A stretch of DNA of 64,000 bases from Deltaproteobacteria bacterium (GTDB taxonomy: Bacteria > Myxococcota_A > UBA9160 > UBA4427): assembly GCA_029261835.1 (NCBI GenBank), contig JAJDAO010000061.1:100826-164825 (forward strand), written 5' to 3'. Position numbers and translations under genes: made by a program. Under the pieces are notes generated by a model. It did no database searches. It was given only the letters and a program-made list of their open reading frames with translations, and had not been told where the DNA came from. Shown here one piece after another: positions 8,562 through 17,543 of this stretch. Each line of letters opens with the position of its first letter. Positions within the stretch are counted from its first letter, which is position 1.

Positions 8562-8963
8562 GGATACTCCCTAACGAGAATTCGGTGAATCCACGACGTC
8601 TCTTCGGCGTTACGAAGGACGGGCTGAAGGGCTGTGCGACCGGAGGTGGAGGCACGCCGCCCAGACAACCGGATCCATCCGCCGCCCTGAGTGCAATATC
8701 ACACATCGCGCAGAATCCTGTGGCTCGAAGGAGCGAACCCCGCTTCGATCGCCAGCGTGCAGCGCGCCGCCAGCGCGCCGAAGGCCGAGTGCACCTCACG
8801 GCCGTTGCGGGCACATCGCTGGCGAGCGGGTCTCGCGGCTGGTTCCTGCGAAACGACCGACAGTGTGCGACGCTTGCGCGTTCCTTCCGGGGCCAAGGCG
8901 CGATCCAGAGGCGGACTAGCTGAGCCCGGCAGGAAGGTGGAACAGGAATCGGAGAGAGCAGCG
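8562..8963. other. Intergenic stretch between HD-GYP and TraB genes
   Basis: A 402-base gap between divergent genes. Open frames exist, including one continuous with the TraB gene, but the sequence before 8964 codes an Arg/Ser-rich stretch without homology to TraB proteins. I checked for a cyclic di-GMP riboswitch next to the HD-GYP gene and found no convincing match. Confidence 0.4.
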
Positions 8964-10166
8964 GTGAGCGGCCAGCCCTCCCGGCACGAATTCCCCGACG
9001 ACGTGCGGGTTCTTCATGTCGCCGGACGTGAGTTCATTCTCGTCGGCACCGCCCACATCTCGCAGCAGTCCGTGGCCTTGGTGCGCGAGGTCATCGAGCG
9101 GGAGCGGCCAGACTGCGTCTGCATCGAGCTGGACGCACAGCGCTACGAGGCGCTCTCACAAGAACGCAGCTTCGAGGCGCAGGATCTTCGGCAGATCATT
9201 CGCAAGCAGCAGCTCGCTGCACTGATGATGAATCTCATCCTGGCCTCCTATCAGAAGCGGCTCGGGATGAAGCTCGGCGTCACTCCCGGGCGCGAGCTGC
9301 TCGAAGCCAGCCGGGTCGCTGACGAGCTGGGAATACCGATCGCTCTGTGCGATCGCGACGTGCGAGTCACTCTGCGGCGAGCTTGGCACTCGCTCTCAAT
9401 GTGGCGAAAGCTCATGCTGGTCTCCGGCGTGCTGGCCAGCGTCTTCGAGAGCCCGGAAATCTCCGAGGACGAGCTCAGCAGGCTGCGTCAGCAGGATGTC
9501 CTCTCGGAGCTGATGAAGGAGCTCGGTGACACGATGCCCGAGCTCAAGAAGTCTCTGATCGACGAGCGCGACGCGTACCTCGCCCAGAAGATCCGTGACA
9601 CGCGCGGCGACCGGCTCGTGGCCGTCGTGGGAGCCGGTCACATCGAAGGTATGATCCGCGCACTCGAATCGGAGCAGGACATCGAGCTGGGGGAGATCGA
9701 GACCATCCCGCCGGTCTCCGGCCTGTGGAAGTGGGTCGGCTGGGCGATCCCGGCTGTCATCGTCGGATCGATCGGCTACATCGGCTGGGCCCGGGGCCTG
9801 AACGCGGCCGAAGACAACGCTCTCTACTGGTTCCTGGCCAACGCCATCCCCTGTGCTCTTGGCGGCGTCATGGCCCTGGCACACCCCGCCACGATCGGCG
9901 CGGCCTTTCTCTCGGCCCCATTCACGAGTCTGACACCCGTGATCGGGGCGGGCTATGTCGCCGCCTTCGTTCAGACCTGGGTCAGGCCACCGAAGGTGCA
10001 GGAATTCCGCACCGTCGGTGACGACATCGTGAGTCCCCGGGGCTGGTGGACGAACCGGCTGTTGAAGATCTTGCTCGTCTTCCTGCTCACGACGATCGGC
10101 AGCCTGATCGGCACCTGGGTGGGCGGCGTCGAGATCCTCAGGAACGTGATCGGACAGCCGAGCTAG
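8964..10166 (+). CDS. TraB/PrgY family membrane protein
   Basis: A 400-residue protein of the TraB/PrgY/TIKI superfamily. The family motifs are GTAHIS at residues 28-33 and VVGAGHIEGM near 215, with a conserved ERPDCVCIELDAQRYE segment between. The C-terminal third carries about four membrane helices (from WVGWAIPAVIVGSIGYIGWA to LLVFLLTTIGSLIGTW). The family includes pheromone-shutdown proteins of enterococci and metal-dependent Wnt proteases of animals; bacterial roles are mostly unknown. GTG at 8964 follows GGAGAG and is preferred over an extension to 8691 that has no conserved sequence. Confidence 0.85.
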   Translation: MSGQPSRHEFPDDVRVLHVAGREFILVGTAHISQQSVALVREVIERERPDCVCIELDAQRYEALSQERSFEAQDLRQIIRKQQLAALMMNLILASYQKRLGMKLGVTPGRELLEASRVADELGIPIALCDRDVRVTLRRAWHSLSMWRKLMLVSGVLASVFESPEISEDELSRLRQQDVLSELMKELGDTMPELKKSLIDERDAYLAQKIRDTRGDRLVAVVGAGHIEGMIRALESEQDIELGEIETIPPVSGLWKWVGWAIPAVIVGSIGYIGWARGLNAAEDNALYWFLANAIPCALGGVMALAHPATIGAAFLSAPFTSLTPVIGAGYVAAFVQTWVRPPKVQEFRTVGDDIVSPRGWWTNRLLKILLVFLLTTIGSLIGTWVGGVEILRNVIGQPS

Positions 10167-10201
10167 GGAAAGTCTCCCTGCATTCGGACACGTCTGCGGC
10201 T

Positions 10202-11374
10202 CTAGAACGAAACGGTCGCCGTCGCGCGGCCGTAGTAGCCCCACTGATTGGCGAGGGAGGCCCCGTAGCGCGAGCCGTCGCCTTCTCGCGGCATTGCGAA
10301 CTGGTTGTTCACGAAGGCGCCAATCTGCCCCGTCAGGCGCACGTACCAGAGAAAGACGCTGACACCGGCTTCGAGGCGCGAGTCGTAGGCGAAGTTGATG
10401 TCGGTGACATCCAGGCCGCTTACGCCCGGGGTCTGAGTTGGCAGACCCGAGGTGTCGCAGGCAGCCAGGCAGGGGCCCGACAACCGCCCTTCGACCATCG
10501 ACGCGGCGAGCATGGGTGCCAACGACCCGCTCAGGAAGAAGCTGAGCTGGCGGAATGGCTCCCAGCCGATCGAGAACGCCGCCCGCGGACCGAAGTAGAA
10601 GGTGCTGAGCTGGAAGTCATACGTCCAGACGCCCGGCGCGAACGCACCCGGGAACGATACCGCGGCGACCATCTCCGGAGAGCTGACTGTCCAATCCCAC
10701 TGCGACTCTTCCCAGCCCAGGGTGAGGCCAACGCCCCGGCTGAAGCGCCAGGAGCCCTTGGGCTCGTCGAAGTAGATCATCAGATCGCCGGAGCCAAACC
10801 AGTCGTCGAAGGCCATCCGGTTGTTCGCGAGTGCGAACACGGCGTGGGACCAGATGGCGTTGTCCCCGTTCGCGAGCGTGCTGGAGCCATCGAGCGGCTG
10901 CCAACGAATCGCGATGTCTCGCCAGGAGGACAGGCCCGTAATCGGATCGGTGAGCACCTCGAACGCTTCTGGCGGCTTGGCGTACGCGATGAATCCATCT
11001 CCAGTTCGGTGGTGGCCCGAGACGGAGAAATGCACTCGCGCCACGCTCCCGAGTGCCCCGTTGAAGGGCGTTTCCTCGAAGGCCCAGCCGAAGTTGATCT
11101 CGGGTACGCGTACCCAGGAGTCGCTCGTGTCGAAAGACAGCAGGAAGCCGCGGTCGTGCTTTGTGCTGATCTGCCGGGTCGAGCTGAAGTCGTCATCCAG
11201 ATAGCGGCGTGCCACCTGGAAGCTCGCGGTGTTGAAGAAGTAGCGTGAGTACCCGGCCGAGAAGTAGCTGTCGCCCTTGTCGACGGGCATGGGGGCGAGC
11301 TCGGCAGATGCGGGTGTCGCCACCGCCATCCGGACGAGAGCAAGAGCCAGAACTACATAGCGTGCGCGACCCAA
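10202..11374 (-). CDS. Predicted outer-membrane beta-barrel protein
   Basis: A 390-residue exported protein not assigned to a named family. It starts TTG at 11374 with GGAGG 7 bases upstream and a signal peptide (VVLALALVRMAVATPASA). The rest shows alternating aromatic/polar strands (YFSAGYSRYFF, INFGWAFEE, WTYDFQLSTFYFGPRAAFSIGW) and ends with phenylalanine, the outer-membrane insertion signal. Function unknown: a channel, adhesin or structural barrel. It is convergent with the TraB gene, 35 bases apart. Confidence 0.7.
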   Translation of the reverse strand: MGRARYVVLALALVRMAVATPASAELAPMPVDKGDSYFSAGYSRYFFNTASFQVARRYLDDDFSSTRQISTKHDRGFLLSFDTSDSWVRVPEINFGWAFEETPFNGALGSVARVHFSVSGHHRTGDGFIAYAKPPEAFEVLTDPITGLSSWRDIAIRWQPLDGSSTLANGDNAIWSHAVFALANNRMAFDDWFGSGDLMIYFDEPKGSWRFSRGVGLTLGWEESQWDWTVSSPEMVAAVSFPGAFAPGVWTYDFQLSTFYFGPRAAFSIGWEPFRQLSFFLSGSLAPMLAASMVEGRLSGPCLAACDTSGLPTQTPGVSGLDVTDINFAYDSRLEAGVSVFLWYVRLTGQIGAFVNNQFAMPREGDGSRYGASLANQWGYYGRATATVSF

Positions 11375-11642
11375 AGCCTTCCCTCCAAGACAGAGACCCG
11401 TCGGCGATCGCCCGATTGCAGCGATATTGCTCAGGGCATCGGCGTGTACGGTGTTTGACTGGAGGCGATTCCTAGGGAAGTCGACCGATGGGTCGCATCG
11501 GCCGAGGGCTCGAGCCTACACCTGGGAAGCCGTGAGTCCGAGTATCGGGAAAAGGAGCGAGTCGATCTCGATAGGGGGCTCAAGTGGACAGGCAACTGGT
11601 CCGATCAGTGCCCCGTATTCTCGACAGTCGGAGGCATTCACG

Positions 11643-11954
11643 ATGCCGGATGGGTTCCGTCGCGCCGCTGCCGCAGCTTGCGCAGCGCTCTTGATCCTCG
11701 CTGGTGCCGCGCCATCCTGGTCGGCCGATCTCTACGAAGACCCGGCCCAGCAGGAAACCACTCCGCCCATGTTCGATCTGCTGGTCCTGCGGCCGGTGGG
11801 CATTGTCAGTGCAGGCATCAGCGCGCTTCTCTTCATCGTCCCCGTCGCTCCGTTCACGCTGCTCACGAAGCCGAGCCAAATCGGGAAGCCCTTCCGCAAG
11901 ATGGTGGTCGAGCCGGCCCGCTTCGTGGTCGTCGACCCGCTGGGCAAGCACTGA
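11643..11954 (+). CDS. Small exported membrane protein
   Basis: A 103-residue protein with a signal peptide ([16 protein letters not shown]) and one hydrophobic segment ([21 protein letters not shown]), preceded by [10 protein letters not shown]. This resembles short proteobacterial membrane proteins with a conserved LRPxGI segment that are sometimes labelled multidrug-transporter-like without evidence. GGAGG at 11631-11635 sets the ATG at 11643. The role is unknown. Confidence 0.65.
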   Translation: MPDGFRRAAAAACAALLILAGAAPSWSADLYEDPAQQETTPPMFDLLVLRPVGIVSAGISALLFIVPVAPFTLLTKPSQIGKPFRKMVVEPARFVVVDPLGKH

Positions 11955-12037
11955 AGTAACGCGTCGGCCACTCACATCGACGACGCGAGCGCCTCCCGGA
12001 GGGATGCCGAGCTACTCCGGCCGATGCCCTGATGGCA

Positions 12038-12046
12038 TGGTAGACT
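12038..12046 (+). promoter_or_regulatory. Candidate extended -10 promoter for thyA-folA
   Basis: TGG immediately before TAGACT (12041-12046) gives an extended -10 layout. No -35 match is seen at 16-18 bases. Transcription would start near 12053, leaving a leader of about 85 bases before thyA. Confidence 0.35.
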
Positions 12047-12138
12047 CCACGCTCTCCCCTGGCTCATCGCAACCGAAACTCACCGCGGCGTGCAGACCGC
12101 GCAGTCTGTACAGAGCCGCAGCGGAACGACGGAAGCCG

Positions 12139-12945
12139 ATGCAACAGTACCTCGATGTCCTTGCCAGGGTCCTCGAGAACGGCACCCAGAAGAATGACCG
12201 CACGGGTACCGGGACGATCAGCCTCTTCGGTGATCAGCTGCGCTTCGACCTGGCGGCCGGCTTCCCGCTGGTCACGACGAAGCGCGTCCACATCAAGTCG
12301 GTCATCCACGAGCTGCTCTGGTTCATCTCCGGCAGCACCAACATCGGCTACCTACGAGAGAATGGGGTGACGATCTGGAACGAGTGGGCCGACGAGAACG
12401 GCGAGCTCGGACCGGTCTATGGAGCACAGTGGCGCGCGTGGCCGACTCCGGGTGACAAGGACGGCCGTACGTCCGTCGACCAGTTGAGCGAGGTCGCAGC
12501 ACAGATCCTGACGGACCCCGACTCGCGCCGTCTCGTGGTCAACTCCTGGAACGTGGCCGACATTCCCAACATGAAGCTCCCGCCGTGCCACATGCTCTAC
12601 CAGTTCAGCGTGAACGATGGACGCCTCTCGTGCAGCATGTACCAGAGAAGCTGCGACCTCTTCCTCGGTCTGCCGTTCAACATCGCGTCCTACGCGCTGC
12701 TCGACATGATGATGGCGCAGGTGACGCAGCTGGAGCCCGGCGAGCTGGTGATTTCGCTGGGCGATGCCCATATCTACAGCAATCACGTGGAGCAGGTTCG
12801 GCGACAGCTCGCCCGCGAGCCGCGACCGCTGCCCAGCGTGCACCTCGACCCCTCGGTCAAGTCGCTGCTCGACTTCCGCTACGAGCACTTCCACATTGAA
12901 GGCTACGATCCGCACCCCAGGATCCCGGCCCCCATCGCGGTCTGA
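12139..12945 (+). CDS. thyA: Thymidylate synthase
   Basis: Converts dUMP to dTMP using methylene-tetrahydrofolate, releasing dihydrofolate. The 268-residue length matches the E. coli type. Visible motifs are the N-terminal KNDRTGTGT phosphate loop, the catalytic cysteine in [10 protein letters not shown], the [18 protein letters not shown] folate/dUMP site and the D-x-H-x-Y segment [10 protein letters not shown] longer frame begins at 11704 but overlaps the preceding gene. folA follows 14 bases later, so the dihydrofolate made here is recycled by its operon neighbour. Confidence 0.98.
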   Translation: MQQYLDVLARVLENGTQKNDRTGTGTISLFGDQLRFDLAAGFPLVTTKRVHIKSVIHELLWFISGSTNIGYLRENGVTIWNEWADENGELGPVYGAQWRAWPTPGDKDGRTSVDQLSEVAAQILTDPDSRRLVVNSWNVADIPNMKLPPCHMLYQFSVNDGRLSCSMYQRSCDLFLGLPFNIASYALLDMMMAQVTQLEPGELVISLGDAHIYSNHVEQVRRQLAREPRPLPSVHLDPSVKSLLDFRYEHFHIEGYDPHPRIPAPIAV

Positions 12946-12959
12946 GGAAGAGCCCGGCA

Positions 12960-13475
12960 TTGCGCATCTCCCTGGTCGTGGCCGTCTCGGAGAACGGCGT
13001 CATCGGCAAGTGCGGTGGCATTCCATGGCATCTGCCCGATGACCAAGCGTTCTTCAAGCGGTTGACGAGCGGCCACTGCGTCCTGATGGGGAGGGGAACC
13101 TTCGAATCGATCGGACGCCCGCTCCCCCGGCGCAGCAATATCGTGATTTCGCGCAATCCCGAATACGAGAGGGCGGACGCCATCGTGGTTCGCGATCTCG
13201 ACGCTGCGCTGGCCTCAGCTCGTTCGCAGGGAGAAGAGGAGGCGTTCGTCGTGGGCGGTGCGGTCATCTACGAGCTCGCCCTGCCGCGAGCCGACCGGCT
13301 CTACCTCACGCGCGTTCACGCCGACGTCCCGGGAGATGTCTTCTTCCCCGATATCGCGGACGATCGCTTCGGACACTGGAGCCTGGCGGAGGAGACCCGG
13401 CATCCGGCGGACGAACGCCACGCCCACCCGTTCACCTTCCAGCGCTGGGAACGGGCGGACTCTTCGACTCCCTGA
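12960..13475 (+). CDS. folA: Dihydrofolate reductase
   Basis: Reduces dihydrofolate to tetrahydrofolate with NADPH. The 171-residue protein shows GIPWHLPDD with the active-site acid, VLMGRGTFESIGRPLP for cofactor binding, and VVGGAVIYELALP. The start codon is TTG at 12960, with GAGGAAG upstream; no in-frame ATG exists before the conserved ISLVVAVSENGVIG strand. It is 14 bases downstream of thyA. The glycine in MGRGTF, where lysine, histidine or arginine is usual, is a small oddity near the NADPH phosphate. Confidence 0.97.
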   Translation: MRISLVVAVSENGVIGKCGGIPWHLPDDQAFFKRLTSGHCVLMGRGTFESIGRPLPRRSNIVISRNPEYERADAIVVRDLDAALASARSQGEEEAFVVGGAVIYELALPRADRLYLTRVHADVPGDVFFPDIADDRFGHWSLAEETRHPADERHAHPFTFQRWERADSSTP

Positions 13476-13514
13476 ATCCGCCGCACGAGAGCCGCGAACG
13501 CGGAGTGCTGGGCT

Positions 13515-14033
13515 TCAGCCGAAGACGAGTCCGCAGGCTGAACACTCGATCGCGTCGACCGAGAGCGGTTCCTGGCAGGCGGGGCAGACCTCTCTCTGAT
13601 CCGCGGCGGGCTCCTCGCCCGGCTCGAGATGGCTGAAGGTGGCTCGGTCGATCAGCTTGGCCGCAGCGAGCTTCTCCGGCTCGACCCAGGTGCCATACAC
13701 CTCCTCACCCCCGAATGTGCGGCGGTCGATGCCACCCTCCGCCGCGCTCCTCGTCTCGCGCTCGACCCGGTGGGCGATACCCCCCTCAGTCAATCCCTCG
13801 GAGAGAACGCGAGTCCAGGGCAGTGGGCCGACGCGAACACAGGCCAGCTCTGAGATCGGTGGAAAATCCTCGGGCTCCGCCGGCTCGACATCGTCGGCAA
13901 AGATCAACGAGACCTCGCAGGCACCGCACTCGGTCGCGGCGAGGGTGAACTCCTCGTGGCAGGACGGACAGATCTTGTACTCGTGCGACAAGAGATGGCT
14001 CCCATGCAAGTCGATCGGTCGAGATTCTGGCAC
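13515..14033 (-). CDS. Double zinc-ribbon protein downstream of YhaN-like ATPase
   Basis: A 172-residue protein with two zinc ribbons at its ends: Cys22/25/36/39 (CPSCHEEF, CGAC) and Cys150/153/164/167 (CPACQEPL, CSAC). Between them is an acidic region and a segment (ELACVRVGPLPWTRVLSEGL) that resembles the small DUF2007-like alpha/beta fold, which is a guess. GTG start at 14033, 12 bases after the stop of the large ATPase gene, so it is probably the third gene of that operon. I know of no family that pairs it with YhaN, and I assign no function. Confidence 0.7.
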   Translation of the reverse strand: MPESRPIDLHGSHLLSHEYKICPSCHEEFTLAATECGACEVSLIFADDVEPAEPEDFPPISELACVRVGPLPWTRVLSEGLTEGGIAHRVERETRSAAEGGIDRRTFGGEEVYGTWVEPEKLAAAKLIDRATFSHLEPGEEPAADQREVCPACQEPLSVDAIECSACGLVFG

Positions 14034-14045
14034 ATCATGGGCCGG

Positions 14046-17000
14046 CTACGCAGCGAGTAGCGCGGTCAGCTCGTCCACCAGGCGGAGCACTTCCTCGCTG
14101 TCGAAGACCGGAGCCGCCGCCTCGAGATCGCCCGGCTGCGGCTCCGCGCAAGCCGCCAGCACGCGCGCGCGCAGCGAATCGGGCGCGAGCGGCGGAGACG
14201 GATCGAGGTATCCGCGCTCCTCTAGATAGCGGCGAAGCAGCTCCAATTGCTGACTGCGAAACCGCTTCACGCGCGCATCGTGTCCGGCCTCGAGCGTCTC
14301 GAGCAGCTCCGCGGCCCGGCCGCCGCATTCGGCCGCGATCGATGCAAGGCGGTCGATGAAGATCCCACTCACCGCGCCGCTGTCCTGTAGAACCGAGCGA
14401 TCGACGGAGCGCCCGCGCCCGATACGCCAGGCCTCGAAGAATGCCTCGGCTACTCGCACCCGTGCCTCGATGCGCTGGCAGATCAACTCGTCGAAGAGGA
14501 CTCGCGCGGAGCCCTCCGCGGCGAATGCTCGCCAATTGCCGATGCGCTCGATCCGGCCGTGCGTGAGTAGCCTGTGGAGCAGCGGGAGATCATCCCTCAG
14601 CAGGTAGAAGAGATGAAGCGATTCGACCGGTGCGAACGAATCGGGCACGGGGACTCCGAGCCGTGCCGCGTAGGACTCCGGATCGAGACCATCGGGCGCG
14701 GGCGGCACGAACGGCTGCGGAATCTCGAGCTGGCGAGGCTCGACCGCGGCTGCGGCCAGCCGGCGGATCTCGGCGAGATCGAAGATCCGCGGTGCCGGCG
14801 CCCCGATCGACTGCGCGACGTCCTGCCAGAGCGCGACGTCGGCGGGATTGCATGTGAGGTAGAAGACCTGCCGGCCGGACTGCGCCAGCGCGAGCAGACT
14901 CTCGGCCACGGCGCGGAATCGCTCGGGATCACTGGCACTGAGCGCCTCGTCCAGGAACAGCGGCGGGTGCAGCTCCCCTTCTGCCTGACTCGTAAAAGCG
15001 AGCTTGGCGGCCAGCAGGAGCTGCATACGCGTCCCATCGGAGAGTTCCGAGAGTGAGCGCAGGTGACCGCTCTCGGTCTCGAGGGCTCGAAAGCAGCTCT
15101 CATTGCCCGAGCCCTCCAGCCTGAGCTCGCAGCGATGTCGCGTGAAGCGGGCAAAATAATCGCTGGCACGCTGGAGGACCGCGGGCCGGCTCGTCTGCTC
15201 GTACTCGCCCTCCACACAGTCGAGCATGAAGTCGCCCGCCAGCGCGAGCACCAGCTCGTCGTGGCGAGCCAACAGCTTGTCGCGGGCCGCGGACACGTGA
15301 GCAGCTTGCTCCTCGAGCGCACCGCTCTCGCAGGCTGCGCGAATGCGCTCTTCGATGCTCCCGATCTGGCCCGCCACGTCCTCACTCGCCGAGACCAACC
15401 CCTGCGCCTGCGAGATCCGATCCTTGGCCTCCCCGCGGCCGAGCCGCTGCAGATCTGGCCGCGCCTCGAGCACGCGATCGAGGTCTTCGAGGCGCTGCTC
15501 GAGCGCGCGGCGTCGCTCGCTCGTCTCGCGGAACGACGCGAGATCTTCCAGCCGCGCCGCCAACACTCGCCGCGCCGCGGCCGGATCGTCACTGGCGTCG
15601 ATGCCCGACTCATGGAGCAGTGCGCCGCGCCGTGCCGAGAACTCGTCGCGCTTGGATTCACACGACTCGAGATCGCGCTTCGCTGCCACGCGGCGGTCGG
15701 CGGCGACGTGCCAGCGCTGACAGCCATCCGACAGCGCGTCGAGCAGTGCCAGCGCGTGGGCCTCGTCGTCCGGCTCGCAGCCGAGCGTCTCGACCAGATG
15801 CTTTCCGAGCCGGCTCAGACGATCGCAGCGGTCCAACTGGAGCTGGCGCGACGCAGCGGCCAGGGGCGCAAGCTCGGCCTCCGCCCGGCGCCAGCGGCAC
15901 ACGCGCTCGAAGAGATCCGCCAGGGCGAGATCGCCCAGTCCCGGGTCAACGCCCAGGCGCACGCGCAGCTTTTCGCGACCACGCGCAATCTCCTGCTCGC
16001 ACGCTTCGACCTCAGCGAGCTGATGATGCAGTTGGACCCGCTCGATCGCCGCCCGCTCGGCGCGCTCGGCCCCAGCGAGCTCGGCCTCGAGCTCGCTGAG
16101 CCGGTCGCGTACGGCGCTGCGCTCGAAGTGAACCAGAGCGGGCAGCCCGAGTGAAGAAAAGCGCTCCTCCAGAGCTGCACGCTGACCGCTCGAAGCTCGC
16201 TCTCGGCTGAAGCGCCGGGCTAGCAGCCAACCCAACAGCAATCCGGCCAACCCCAAGAAGCCCGTGTGAAACCGGTAAGCCGCCAGCAACGCGAGCAGGC
16301 AGCCGCAGGCCACGGCGAGGCGCATGATGGCCGAGTCCGACCTGTCTGGGGCCCCGGTGGCGAGCCACTCTCGCAGCAGGTCGACCCCGCGCCGCAGCGC
16401 CTCGAGATCAGCGGGCTCAGCAGCCTTCTCCGTGGCTTCTTGAACCCGGGGCTCCAGCAGAGATTCCAAGCGACTGCGGCGCTCGCGGATCTCGAAGGCA
16501 CGCGTCAGCCAGCCGGAGAGTTCCTCCAGCTCGTGGGCCGACAGGCCCTCCAGATGCGCCTGGGAGACGTCCCCCGCAAGCGCACGATGCGCCGCTTCGA
16601 CTGCTCCCGTGGCCCGCGCGCACTCGCGCTGGGCGCGTTCGCCCTCGGCGATCAGGCGCTCGAGCTCACGAGCGTCCGATCGCCAGGCGGCGAGCTTGGC
16701 CTCGTCGGGGGGGCCGGCGGCACTGAGCCCGCATGCGCGCCGGTCCAACTCGGCCTGCGCGAGACGCCGACGCGCGTCATCACACTCTTCGGTGACGCGC
16801 GTCAGATCGGCCTGCAAGGCGTCGAGCTGTTCGAGCTCGCTGCCAACCAGCCGCACCATCTTCTCCGCGGGCGCTGCAAAACCCTCGAAACGCCGCCGCA
16901 GATCCTCCAGCTCTTCGCCCAACGCCGCCCGCTGCGAAGCGGCACGCAGCTTCTCGAGCTCTTCGGATGCGCGCCGCGCGGCGACGAGCTGTTCGCGCAG

Positions 17001-17543
17001 CGCCGCCAACCGGTCATCCTCATCCGCCAGCCGCCGGCGCTCGCCCTGCAGTCGATGCAACGCGCGCTCGGCGGCGAGCAATTCCTGCTCCTCACGTCGT
17101 CCGTGACTGCGCTGGGAGAGGCGAGAGCGCAGGGCGGCCAGATCGAAGCCGCCGTACATCTGGATCTGCAGGCGCTCGGCTAGATCGCGATCGGCAGGAG
17201 AGTCGTCTGCCAGCAGATCGCGCAAACCGAGGGTATAGGTGTGCGCCAGATGGGCGGCGGGCAGCGCCGGTGCGGGCACCGACCGTCCTTCGCTCTGCCA
17301 GCGAACGGCGTGCCCGAGCTCGGCGCGCATTGGCACGCCCTGCGCGTGCCACAGGCTCGCGAGATCGCTGCCGGGCGGGGCGTCGCTGTCGGGCCAGAGA
17401 GTGGCTCGCAGCGCACGGCAGAGCGAGCTCTTGCCCGAGCCGTTCGGGCCGACTATCAGATTCAGTCCGGGCGCCAGATCGTCCAGGCAGAATCCCGACT
17501 CACCACCGGCCAGCCGGCGCACGTCCACCCGGAGCAGTTTCAC
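14046..17543 (-). CDS. YhaN/SbcC-like SMC-type ATPase with central membrane hairpin
   Basis: A 1165-residue ABC/SMC-type ATPase. Walker A is GPNGSGKSS at residues 32-40; the signature LSELSDGTRMQLLLAAK is near 830-845 and Walker B FLDEALSASD near 860. Long coiled coils run ~170-400 and ~450-790. In place of the SbcC zinc hook, two hydrophobic helices lie around residues 407-442 (LAVACGCLLALLAAY; LGLAGLLLGWLLA), as in Bacillus YhaN, so the coil tip is probably in the membrane. A C-terminal extension of about 230 residues (935-1165) follows the ATPase and is not recognised. Its GTG start overlaps the nuclease stop by four bases, indicating a nuclease-ATPase complex for DNA ends. Confidence 0.9.
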   Translation of the reverse strand: MKLLRVDVRRLAGGESGFCLDDLAPGLNLIVGPNGSGKSSLCRALRATLWPDSDAPPGSDLASLWHAQGVPMRAELGHAVRWQSEGRSVPAPALPAAHLAHTYTLGLRDLLADDSPADRDLAERLQIQMYGGFDLAALRSRLSQRSHGRREEQELLAAERALHRLQGERRRLADEDDRLAALREQLVAARRASEELEKLRAASQRAALGEELEDLRRRFEGFAAPAEKMVRLVGSELEQLDALQADLTRVTEECDDARRRLAQAELDRRACGLSAAGPPDEAKLAAWRSDARELERLIAEGERAQRECARATGAVEAAHRALAGDVSQAHLEGLSAHELEELSGWLTRAFEIRERRSRLESLLEPRVQEATEKAAEPADLEALRRGVDLLREWLATGAPDRSDSAIMRLAVACGCLLALLAAYRFHTGFLGLAGLLLGWLLARRFSRERASSGQRAALEERFSSLGLPALVHFERSAVRDRLSELEAELAGAERAERAAIERVQLHHQLAEVEACEQEIARGREKLRVRLGVDPGLGDLALADLFERVCRWRRAEAELAPLAAASRQLQLDRCDRLSRLGKHLVETLGCEPDDEAHALALLDALSDGCQRWHVAADRRVAAKRDLESCESKRDEFSARRGALLHESGIDASDDPAAARRVLAARLEDLASFRETSERRRALEQRLEDLDRVLEARPDLQRLGRGEAKDRISQAQGLVSASEDVAGQIGSIEERIRAACESGALEEQAAHVSAARDKLLARHDELVLALAGDFMLDCVEGEYEQTSRPAVLQRASDYFARFTRHRCELRLEGSGNESCFRALETESGHLRSLSELSDGTRMQLLLAAKLAFTSQAEGELHPPLFLDEALSASDPERFRAVAESLLALAQSGRQVFYLTCNPADVALWQDVAQSIGAPAPRIFDLAEIRRLAAAAVEPRQLEIPQPFVPPAPDGLDPESYAARLGVPVPDSFAPVESLHLFYLLRDDLPLLHRLLTHGRIERIGNWRAFAAEGSARVLFDELICQRIEARVRVAEAFFEAWRIGRGRSVDRSVLQDSGAVSGIFIDRLASIAAECGGRAAELLETLEAGHDARVKRFRSQQLELLRRYLEERGYLDPSPPLAPDSLRARVLAACAEPQPGDLEAAAPVFDSEEVLRLVDELTALLAA

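Noticed and set aside
8562..8963. Possible cyclic di-GMP riboswitch between HD-GYP and TraB genes
   Set aside because: No GEMM-I or GEMM-II core could be matched by eye.
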